Shown here: positions 1 to 8,982 of the stretch, one piece after another
Position numbering within the stretch: the first letter of the stretch is position 1
How the letters are laid out: every line of letters begins with the position of its first letter
Source: Platanthera guangdongensis
Lineage: Eukaryota; Streptophyta; Magnoliopsida; Asparagales; Orchidaceae
Direction: 5' to 3'
NCBI GenBank assembly: GCA_039583875.1
Contig: CM077163.1
Span: 112,911,213-112,975,212, forward strand
DNA length: 64,000 nucleotides
The notes under the pieces: model-generated
Told to the model about the DNA's origin: nothing
Seen by the model: only the letters and a program-made list of their open reading frames with translations
Database searches by the model: none
Position numbers and translations under genes: made by a program

Positions 1-1290
1 CAATCCGTCGGGTAGACGCACCCTTCTCATCCGGCCTATGAACCGCTCCACTCCTTCCAGCCCTTCCAGAAAGGCCTCCGACACAAACGAGTGTGAGGCA
101 CCTGTGTCAAACAGAGTATAGGCGGGCTTGCCGCTGATGAAGACTATACCTGGGACGGTTAAATGTCTTAGTATTTTATAACGAATTTTCTTTCCTATTT
201 ATTCTACTTAGGGCAGTTCTACTTGTCGGGCAATTGAGAAAGGGAATTCAATTTAAACAATTTAAACATCTTGGTGTACCTGCTATGACCTGCTCTGGGT
301 TCCGAGGCTGTGTCAGGTCCAAAGCATACACCTGCTCCCTTTCTTGTCTTCGATCCAATGCCTGGTAACCACGTCCTCGTCCGCGTCCTCGGCCTCCGAA
401 ATGCTGAGCAGGTGGGCCACCCCGTGGTGCTGGAGGTGGTGCCCCCCTTATGGGGAAGTTTCTCCGGAGGTGTCCAACCTGATGACAATGGAAGCACTCC
501 GGTGTGGGATACGCCATACCCCCGGGTCTCGGCATCTCCTGTATCCGAACAGGTTGAGGGGCCAATATTACCTGCTCCCTCGGCTCCTGCCTCACTTCCT
601 GACGAGGCTGGTCCTCTGTTCTTCTCCCACCAGGTATAGCACCTCGCCGCTGGTCATTTCTGCCCTCCGACCCTGATCCTCCGCTTGCCGCTTCCGACCC
701 CGAGTGGTGTGCCAATCAGCCTCAATCCTCTTTGCCATCTCCAAAATGCGGTAGATAGGTCCGTCAGATACAAACAACAAGGCCTCCCTCAACCCCTCTT
801 TCAGACCCTTATAGAACCTCTTGATGTATCCTGCTTCGTCCAGCTGTTACGAACCTACATATCGAGGCAAATGGTCGAGCTCTCGATGGTACTCCACAAT
901 CGTCCTAGTGCCCTGCTTCAGCTGTAAGAACCGCTCCTCCAACTCATCCCTGGCCGACTGCGGAACAAAATGCTCCAGCAGCGTGGCCCTGAATTCCTCC
1001 CATGTAATTTCCGCAACCTCCCTATCGGCAAACGTCGTGTCCAACAGCGTCTTCCACCACCTCTTGGCACGGGACTCCAAGCAAGATACCACCAAAGCGA
1101 CCCTCTCCTACCAGGTGCACTGTATCCAGGTCAACATCTCGTACATAATATCTAGTCACTCCTCTGTCCGAACTGCCGACTCTGTCCCCAAGTAGGATGG
1201 GGGAGAGAGTCCTCGGAAGGTGCTCATCCAGTTGGCCCCGGGTTTGGCTGCGGGGCTGGAGCCTGATGAGCCCGGAAGGCCTCAAGGATA
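1..1290 (-). pseudogene. Gypsy element D, Gag and start of protease (broken, runs off window)
   Basis: Capsid and protease part of a Ty3/Gypsy polyprotein read right to left. The Gag core at about 847-1095 contains RAKRWWKTLL, EITWEEFRATLLEHFVP and the EYHRELDHLPRYV segment, all typical of plant retrotransposon Gag. A zinc knuckle CFHCHQVGHLRRNF lies near 480-530; its last Cys position reads as Phe, so it is degenerate. The retroviral-type aspartic protease motif DTGASHSFVS is at about 80-108, and the rest of pol lies beyond the left edge. Gag is spread over more than one frame (592-792 and 248-715), so indels have broken it. The zinc-knuckle frame ends in a stop at 248-250, but a candidate intron (150-279) joins it in frame to the protease. 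LTR termini and C-terminal relatives elsewhere in the window suggest a Tekay-like chromovirus; the lineage is inferred. Confidence 0.85.
150..279 (-). other. Candidate 130-nt intron between Gag and protease of element D
   Basis: On the minus strand the zinc-knuckle frame reads EQVIAG and then hits a stop at 248-250. A donor GTACAC begins at 279 and an acceptor CCGTCCCAG ends at 150. Joining base 280 to base 149 keeps the codon phase exactly and gives VIAG-IVFISGKPA followed by the protease motif. This is the sequence expected for an uninterrupted Gypsy Gag-PR junction. Element B has a frame-compatible GT-AG interval at the same site. No transcript evidence is available here. Confidence 0.55.
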
Positions 1291-1577
1291 GCTGTAAAAG
1301 TTTGTCCCATGTCTGACTAAAAGGAAAGGAGTGGGGACCAGGGGAGGTGGTTCAATGTCTGGAGTCTGCTGAGCTCCGCCTTGTGGGGTGGGCTGAGCTG
1401 GGGGCTGCAAAACGAACTACATTAGTAGATAATCGACTCAGTACCTAATAAGAAGTGGACAATTTACATGTGATCCCTCATATGGGCACACCACTGCTTC
1501 CGCTGCTTAGTTTGTCCCCAAACTAAACTCGCGCAGGGGTGACCCAGGGTTGTGGACTACTACTTTTCGATCGAGGT

Positions 1578-1591
1578 CTGCTCTCATACCA
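1578..1591 (-). other. Primer binding site of element D (initiator-Met tRNA type)
   Basis: The minus strand reads TGGTATGAGAGCAG, close to the TGGTATCAGAGC complement of plant initiator-Met tRNA. It lies between the Gag leader on the left and long non-coding LTR-like DNA on the right, so the 5' LTR of this minus-strand element begins to the right. One position differs from the consensus. Confidence 0.6.
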
Positions 1592-2401
1592 CTTATAAGA
1601 CCCCCTCTTTTTTTACACCGGGGTCTTAGGCCCAGAACTGTCGTTTTGCGGTGACTCCTTCACGCCCTGAAAGGTCATCACCACAAAGCGCCAATTCTGC
1701 CGACCAATTCGATCACAGAAAAGTAGCACAATAAAGTAAATGCAAGCTAGTAGTCCACAGGTAATCACATATCATAAAGATAATCTCCACGAACAGAGTG
1801 TCCACAGAAAAACACATCAGAGTAGTAAAATACGAGCTTATGCCCGGTACATTATGTCCTCACTACAAATCACTCATGCGGAAGCAAATGCTGAAGATCT
1901 ACTCAAGGTCGAGACTCACGGTCCCGGCTGTATGAACTCCGGAGCTAGACTGCCCCATCTCCATGCGCACCAGTCTCTGGGCTGCTCCTCCATGCTGGGC
2001 TCCACGGTTCCCTAAAATGATGCGGTTCGAAAACCGTTAGTCTAAAAGACAAAGTCCTATCATCCCCCACCCCTACCCCCATGCTCCTAGGCACCGATCG
2101 GAGAGGAAGAAAGGGGAGGACTTGAAGGTGGAGAATAATCAAAAACAGATGGCAGCGGACCTATACTAGCAATACTATAATAGGTATGGACAATAAGCTG
2201 AAACATGAAAAGTAACCTTCACTTATGTGAGAACACATAAGCCAAGGGGTCTTCTGCAAGGCTCCCATCGTATAAAAGGTCCCATACCAATTTATACGTT
2301 GGGGTGTCGGTTATCAAACAGTAGTAAATATATATCAAAATTGACCTTAATTTATAAACTTGCCCACACAAGCTTATAGACCAAGGGGTCATTTTGCAGG
2401 T

Positions 2402-2439
2402 CCTAAAGTATAAGCGTCTCATTCGCCTTATACTTTAGG
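2402..2439. repeat. Inverted repeat (hairpin) CCTAAAGTATAAG
   Basis: CCTAAAGTATAAG at 2402-2414 is the exact reverse complement of 2427-2439, with a 12-nt loop. It lies in a 2230-2440 interval where a segment around CAAGGGGTC is repeated imperfectly about 140 bp apart. The function is unknown. Confidence 0.6.
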
Positions 2440-2853
2440 TGTCAGGGTTAAATGAATTGATTATGCTATGTCATGCAAGTGGGTATGATGGAACATGCAA
2501 GTGCAACACACACATCCGACTCTGTGCACACAAACCTTTAGTTCCCCCTTTTTGGAGCCGTAACCTCCCAGGATACCTCTGTAGTGGCAGACGGAAGTGG
2601 TAGGTTGGGTCTCGCCCACCTTTAAACCAGTAAAGCACTACCGGTCAGACCAATCGTACGCCACAACGCTTGGTGCATGAAGCGGACTCCTGCATACTCT
2701 TGCCGGCTGGCGCACCGGACTTCTGTTGGCGAAGTGCTAACCACACATTCCAAGTCAGCATATTGGCGTCGGTGCATCGACCATCCAATACCGAAGACCC
2801 ACCACCTTAATTTTCTTTCCTTTCATGCACATGCAAATTTATCATATTCAAAA

Positions 2854-2955
2854 CCGAGCCGAAGCTCCCCGGACCAAAATGGCCGTCTCAAACAATCGAG
2901 CCGAAGCTCCACGGACCAAAACGCCCGTCTCTTAACTATCCAATCCGAAGCTCCA
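2854..2955 (+). repeat. 42-bp tandem repeat, 2.4 copies
   Basis: The phrase CGAGCCGAAGCTCC starts at 2854 and 2896, each followed by CGGACCAAAA and CCGTCTC. A third partial copy with CCGAAGCTCC follows at about 2939. The repeat lies within element D LTR-like DNA. Confidence 0.7.
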
Positions 2956-3858
2956 AACTATCTTCCTGTGCTATCTGTGTTTCGTGAAATGTGCAACCCT
3001 AATTACTAAGTTACTCTTTTAAGCTTGTTAATACAGTTTACGTTAACCCAGGACTGCCCCCAATATTCCCTGTGAAGGGCTCTCAAGAGGCACTAGGAAC
3101 TATGTTGGGATTACGCCCAGCGTTCCCTTTCGCAAGGTACTTATTATTATTGTTGGTTTATTCCCTTACCCATTACCTTCTCATATTACAATAGGCTAAT
3201 CCTAGGGTGATTTGACTCCACCTCATCTCGGGAAAGATGATCTTTCGTCGAACCAGAGCGCCTCTAAACTCTAGCCAAACCAATTCCTCACCACTCTTCC
3301 TATCCTTCTATGGTTAACTCATCCACATCTATCCAAAATGACTAACTCCTACACCATGTCCCATCGTATCTTATTGCAATTTACCCAACTAGCCAAATGC
3401 AGACCATCCTAGGCTATATGTCAAACTGGACAGGAGATAATCCAAATATTCATCCAAATGGCCTATCTTATTTACTGGAGACTTATCATGACACAAAGAG
3501 ACTAAATCCAGCAAATTATAATTTTCCTAATTTATCTAGCATTTAATTAATTTCCCTTAAGCTTCCAAAGGCTACCAGTTTGAACATGAGCTACCCTAAG
3601 TACTCTTGCAAGATGCCTAACAAAATTATGATAAATATTAGGTTATCTCAATATGGTAAATCCAAAGTATCATAATTTTTCTATCATCAAAAGGGGACTA
3701 AAGCTATTTTTACAATATTTATTATCTTCCGTTGTTTATGAATCAAGTACAGAAAATATCCATAAAAAATTATAAATTAATTAAACTATGCAGATACAAC
3801 CTTAAAAGTAGCATTGGCCAAGTTTCATAATTTTTCAGCAAGAAATATTCTCTGAATA

Positions 3859-3863
3859 AATTG
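3859..3863. repeat. Target site duplication AATTG (left of Sire1)
   Basis: AATTG immediately precedes the TGAAAG left terminus of Sire1 and is repeated at 15865-15869 directly after its right terminus. This fixes both element ends. Confidence 0.9.
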
Positions 3864-4094
3864 TGAAAGTGCAAGTTAATTCTGATATACTCTAGAGGAG
3901 GGTGAATAGAGTATGGTGCTTGCTAAAAACGTTTTACAACTGTTGTTGTATTCCTAAGTGAACAGGGAAGCTAATAATAAACAGTAAATCTAAACACAGA
4001 ATAATCACAGAGCAATCACAATCTACAAAGCAATCTAATCACAAACCACAGCCAGAAACAAAAAGAAAGACAAGCAACCAGATGACACAAGGAG

Positions 4095-4140
4095 CTATAG
4101 TGGTTCCCCAATCAACCTGGGTACATCCACTCTTCTACCA
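4095..4140 (-). promoter_or_regulatory. Conserved Sirevirus LTR promoter box with TATA-like core
   Basis: The element strand reads GTAGAAGAGTGGATGTACCC, then TTGGGGAACCACTATAG. The same block is conserved in all five Sirevirus LTRs of the window, with TATAAA in three of them, although the surrounding LTR sequence is strongly diverged. Position and conservation suggest the LTR core promoter; this is an inference. Confidence 0.6.
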
Positions 4141-4964
4141 CCCTAGGTAGGAATCCACTGCAGGATGAGTTGATCAGGTGTCCTAGGCACCAATAAGCAT
4201 TTGATAAGGTGCTCAAAAACCAAACCAGATTTTTTGATCAGGTGTCTTGCCACCACTGAGTTTTGATAAGGTCTCAGAAACCAAACACAAACTTTTGAAG
4301 GGAGTTTTAAAAAACCCTTTATAGCAGAGAGAGAGAGAGATGAGATGATCTTCTCTGTCAACAGTCAGAGAGAAGATAGTGGATGTTGTCAAAACTCCCC
4401 CTGAGATCTTGAGTTGTTCAGGAAGTGAAGCTTTGCAGTAGGGTGATAGGCCTTCAGATGATTTGATCTCCAGCAAAAGATGATTTCAGCAGCAACTGAA
4501 ATGTGTAATGTCTGGAGTCTTGAATGATGATGGCCTTTGAACACTTGAATCAAGAGAGATCTGAAAATTTCAGTTGGTTGATCTCCTTTTGTGATGTGTG
4601 TTCTTGTATGAATTTTTTGACTGAGAATGTCTGCAACTCTTTCTCTTTCTCTTGTGTAATTGTTGTTGTAAGAGTTGTTGCAGAAGTTGTTATTATTCTT
4701 TGTTGCAGAGAATAAATATGTCTTTTATTCCTTTCATCTGAATAGAAATGATCCTTTGTCCAAGATAGTCGTTAGCCTATCATTAATTACTTCCTTAATT
4801 GTATTTGTCTTCTGGAGGAAAGTCCAACAAAATATTCTTGAAAATTCCTTGAAACTTGCTCCAGATTAATTGAAAAACGTCTACAAGATCCTGAATTAAA
4901 TGCTGACAATAATTCCACAGCTGTCTGGATTTGAATCTTGAAAAACATTTAACTCTTCAGAAAA

Positions 4965-5204
4965 ACGTCGAACTGAGCTCCACTATCGTTGAACTGAGCT
5001 CAGAGATTGGACTTAGACAGAAACAGAGATCGTCGATCTGAGCTCAACTATCATCGAACTGAGCTCAGAGATAGAGAATCAAACTGGAGTCAAGATCGTC
5101 GATCTGAGCTCGAAGATCGTCAAATGGAGTTTGACGACTTGTCGAAGTTGAGCTCAGAGATCGTCGAATGGAGTTCGACGATTCGTCGTACTGAGCTCGA
5201 CGAA
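4965..5204. repeat. TCGTCGA/TCGACGA palindrome array in Sire1 3' LTR
   Basis: Imperfect tandem units alternate ATCGTCGAACTGAGCTC and GGAGTTCGACGA. Each unit holds a half or whole TCGACGA palindrome next to GAGCTC. The array lies near the start of the LTR on the element strand, in the presumed U3. Confidence 0.85.
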
Positions 5205-5376
5205 ATGACTTGGACTCCAAAACTGAAATCTCTGGTCTTGAGGGCAGCTTTCAAACCTAAGTACTAATCCTTAGACTCAATTCTAATTGACCTTTAGATC
5301 TATACAATGAGGTCAAAATAGGTTTCCTAAGAGATATAGTGATCCTTTCCCAAATCAGTAATAGGCTGTTCCAACA

Positions 5377-5390
5377 ATCTCCCCCTATTT
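5377..5390 (-). other. Sire1 polypurine tract
   Basis: The element strand reads AAATAGGGGGAGAT directly before the 3' LTR terminus TGTTGG. The same tract occurs in Sire2 (37396-37409) and, slightly altered, in Sire3 (26194-26209). Confidence 0.85.
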
Positions 5391-5525
5391 GGGTTAGGAT
5401 TACTATTTACAGACATTTGAGGAAATAAAAACATATAAAGCATAAATGCAATAAACAAAACATTGCAGAATCACAGACATTGTCACAGATAGTTCAGAAA
5501 TCAAAATAACTGTCACCTTACAGAA

Positions 5526-8497
5526 TTACTCTTTTTCCTTGCTCTTTATAAGGACTATTTCTCTGTTTGGATTGAGAGCTTCTTTCTTAGATCTCCTGTC
5601 ATCAGCTGCACCTAAAGAAGTTTGTTGCTTTGGCCTGGGTACTACAGCTTCAGGGTGCAGCTTCATGTAGCTTTCTGAATCAAAAAACTTGTTGGATGAA
5701 TATCTTTCAAGTTCCTTTTTCCTTTGATCTGATAAGGTAGTTATGTTTGAAGTATCCCTTCCTTATTTTCTGGCTTTCTTAATCTGATCTAAAGCAGCCA
5801 ATTCCTTCATCCTAGCTGTCCATGAAGTTGGAATGTTTTCAGGATCCTCAAATGGAACTGGAGGCTCATATCTATTTGAGGGATTGTCTGCAGGAGCTCT
5901 GGAGGAGACTAAGTCTTTCAGCTTGTAAGGAAATGGACCTGAGGTTGTATTAGATGGACCTTGTCCTCCCCTTGAATATGGATGTTGCCTGGAATAGCCT
6001 TTTGAATAAACTTGGAATTCTCTTTGATTTCCTCTGTAGTTTCCTCTCCTTGACTGATAGCCTCTAGATTGACTGGATCTATATTGGGATCTTCCCTGAG
6101 GTTGATAAGAGGATTGGCTTCTGGCAGAAGGTTGAGATACAGAGCTTCCACTTGCACCCGCACCTAGTGAAGGAGGAGGAGGAGGATGATTAAACTGGGA
6201 TGGTCCTTTATCATACTTTCTCTTCTTTTTCGGAGCTTTTAGTTGATTTTTGGAGTATTGCATCCAATGTTCTGTGATAGGACAGTCATGCAGTATGTAG
6301 TAAGGAATATCATTTGTGTCTTTCACTTTTGCTGGGGGGACTCTCTTCATTTCTTTGCTTCTGGCTTTTCTTTTCCTTGCAATTGTAGCAGCGAAGTCAT
6401 CTGAGTCAGTCCTATACTGATCACTATCTAAGCTTGAAGAGTTGTCATACACTGCATCAATCTTTTTGAGATAATCTATCTGTTGTTGTGACTGAGCAGG
6501 AGAGACAGCAGAAACAACAATAGTAACAGCAGCAATAATAGGAGAAGGAGTAGAAGCAATACTTGCAGAAGAAATTATAACAACAGATTCAAATAAAAAA
6601 CTTTCAGAAACAGAAGCTATAGCAGCAGGTTCAGAAGGAGCATTAGCAGCAGTAACAGAAGGCTCAAAAACAGATGCCTCTGTCATCTGCATGTCCTCAG
6701 ATACTAAAACAGCAGCAACATCAGAACTATCAGAAACAACAACATTTGCAGTAGGAGCAGCAGCAGTACATTCGGAAACAGGAGGAGGAGCAGCATAGAG
6801 GGAATTTAGATAGGAGCTTATTAAGCTGGTATCACAGCTGGAGATGAGCACAATGGCCTTAGAGAGATCCTCAAATTACTGGACTACAGTGTGCTCTGGA
6901 AGACAGCTGAAATAAATAGAATCAAAATCTGATAACAGTGACCTGAGGTCCACTGTGATAACTGCAATTGGAGGTATTGAAGCTTGATCCTGGACTGAAG
7001 TAACAGCAGCAGCAGCAACAGATAATCTTTCCACTTCATGAGGCATCTCCCCCTGCCTAAATTCAGTGGCAACTGGATCAAGGCACACATTAGAAGGGAT
7101 TGCCTGAGAAGGAAGAAGAGAGGAGAGCCTGGCAGACAGTTCTTGGACTGTTTTTAGAAGAGGAGCCAAGGAGGTCTCCATCAAGAGTGATAGCCTAGGA
7201 GCTAGCAGCTCATAGAGCCTGTCTGCTAGAGCTGGAATATCTACTTGCTCAAGAAGAACTTGAGTAGAGGTAGGAATTGAAGGTGAGGCAGCAGGAGATG
7301 TCTGAGGAGAACTGGTGGATGGTTGAAATGAAGGTTGAGAGATGGGAATTGTGGAAATAGAAGATAATGGAATGGAAATGGATGGTGTGAAAGATGGTTG
7401 TGCAATGATATCTTGCATTAGTTGTTCATAAGATGTGGATGAAGATGGTGGCTCAGCTGTGGATGAGGGAGAATCATCCATAAAGGAATCATTTATAAGA
7501 TTGAAGGATGGAATGTGGGATGATGAGTCAATCTCTAGGTGAGGATATTGATGTAGAGGATGGAAAGTTTCTTCTGTGAATTGTGGTGTTGGAGAATGGA
7601 TTGAAGTTGGAGATGGGGTGGAAATGGTGATTATGGATGTGACTGGTGTAGATGAAACAGGAGGTTGAGGAGGAGGAGAAGAAACATGCAAGTCTTCTGC
7701 AGGGGCAGAGACTTGAGGGGAAGTGACTGCAGCAGTCCTTGTGCCTGAAGTAGTAGATGCAGAGGGCCTACTGGGCTTCACTATTTGCCTATCCCATTTG
7801 CCAAACTCGGCACAGGTGAGCCTCTTGGAGGCATTGATGTGCATCCCATTTGAAACTAGCAGGGCAGGGCATCTGTTTTGAAGAAACAGCCCTAATATCC
7901 TTTCAAAATTAACAAACTTTTTGTTGATTTTCTTCTTAATTAGGTCAAAGAAGACTTCTCCCCAGTTCAATTGTTCTTATCCACAAGAGCACCCATCAAG
8001 CAGAGTTGATACCTGGATATGGTATCATGGGATGAGTGTTTGGCCAACAGTACCTTTCCAACCACATCAGCTAAGAATCTGTACTCCACAGATAGATTTT
8101 TCTTCAGCAGCTTGCTAGGGTTTGCATCTGAATGACCCATCCTTTCAAGCATCGCAGAAAATTCCAATCCAGAAAGTTCAACAGACTCTTCTCCAGATTT
8201 CAATTGAAAAATCTCTGTCAAAGAAGCCGGTGTTAGGGATACCTGTGTTCCTGAAAATGTTCCAATTACTGTATTTTGATCCAAGTTATGGGCAGTATAC
8301 ACCCATTCTTTGATCTCATCTGCGGCTAATTTTATCCTGGTAGCCATTATTGTAACTAGCTGTTGTTCCTTGAAAAGGTTCAGAATGTCCTGGAAAATTT
8401 GATCGTTGTTATTGAATGAGTCCATGTCTATGTCAAAACCTGCATCAAATTTCATCGCGGCCAGGATTGCAACTGAGACGGCCATTGATTCCTGCAA
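5526..8497 (-). pseudogene. Sire1 third ORF (plant transposon-protein domain, basic tail)
   Basis: Large ORF downstream of RNase H, as in other Sireviruses, sometimes called env-like. I take the start at 8497 because upstream sequence is non-coding and the ATG opens the long frame. The N-terminal ~250 residues (AADEIKEWVYTAHNLDQNTV, WGEVFFDLIKKKINKKFVNF) resemble the 'putative plant transposon protein' domain of retrotransposons. The middle is Ser/Pro/Thr-rich, with a Leu-rich stretch near 7150-7230. A basic segment APKKKRKYDKG (6212-6240) looks like a monopartite nuclear localisation signal, and a Ser/Arg/Gly/Tyr/Gln-rich tail follows. I see no membrane segment. Breaks: a frameshift near 7968, an in-frame TAA at 6876 and a TAA at 5763. 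Past 5763 the same frame stays open for 79 codons to 5526, so the intact protein was about 990 residues. The function is unknown. Confidence 0.8.
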
Positions 8498-8982
8498 AAA
8501 CTAACAAACAAACGACTAAGTGTAGAGATGTTTGGAGGGAAAGAGAAGTTTTGCAGAAAGTATGAAAGCGCAAGGGAGAACGACGGCCGAAAAAAGAGTT
8601 TTATATTAGGGTTCGGCGTAGAAAAGGAAAGATCGTTGAACTCTATTCGACGATCTGGGCTTCAAAAGGAAACTTAAAGGTCATCAATAGCGTCGATCTC
8701 CGTTCGACGATATTAGAGAGCGTCGAGCTTTGTTCGACGATCGTTCAGAAAACAAAGTCGTCGAGCTCCGCACGATGATCGCTGACCTGAGAAAGATAGT
8801 TTAGCATTATTTGAGAGGCGCTGAACTCTGGTCGATGATTTCGGAAGTCATCGATCTCCGTTCGACGATCGGGGGGAAAATCGTCGAGCGCAGTTCAAAG
8901 ATCAGAAACACTCTTATACACTAGAAAAATCAAGAAGTTTGCCTAGTCTTGGTCAATTTTTAGAGTTTTAAAAACTTGTATC
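8498..8982 (-). other. Sire1 spacer between RNase H and third ORF
   Basis: About 480 bp with no coding frame. It consists mainly of the palindrome array at 8631-8902 and probably includes the leader of the third-ORF transcript. No splice or promoter signal is obvious. Confidence 0.6.
8631..8902. repeat. TCGACGATC palindrome array in Sire1 pol/third-ORF spacer
   Basis: Repeated units such as GATCGTTGAACTCTATTCGA, CCGTTCGACGATATT and TCGTCGAGCTCCGCACGATG, at roughly 25-45 bp spacing. They are the same motif class as in the LTRs but lie in internal, non-coding element DNA. Confidence 0.85.

Larger units (their letters stand above)
1592..3863 (-). mobile_element. Element D 5' LTR, first fragment (inner boundary uncertain)
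   Basis: Non-coding DNA between the PBS and the Sire1 insertion point. The stretch around 3200-3650 is similar to 57770-58150, including a shared AAGAYGATCTTTCGTCGA block, so it belongs to a repeat family present twice here. The sequence continues at 15870 after Sire1 and at 21431 after the TRIM, ending at 23188 with the LTR terminus. If all of it is one LTR, the LTR is about 4.7 kb. I could not place the inner LTR edge exactly, and 1592-3100 might be a separate insertion. Confidence 0.5.
3864..5376 (-). repeat. Sire1 3' LTR (1513 bp)
   Basis: On the plus strand it runs from TGAAAGTGCAAG to CTGTTCCAACA; on the element strand it therefore starts TGTTGGAACAG and ends CACTTTCA. It aligns along its length with 14300-15864. 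It contains short direct repeats around 4165-4300 (GATCAGGTGTC), a (GA)n tract near 4326-4340, the promoter box at 4095-4140 and the TCGTCGA palindrome array at 4965-5204. Confidence 0.95.

Noticed and set aside
4965..5204. CRISPR-like array of regularly spaced palindromes
   Set aside because: Units are imperfect, abut each other without unique equal-length spacers, and lie in a plant LTR.
5526..8497. Envelope glycoprotein function of the Sire1 third ORF
   Set aside because: No signal peptide or membrane-spanning segment seen; the domain resembles the plant transposon-protein domain and the tail is basic.
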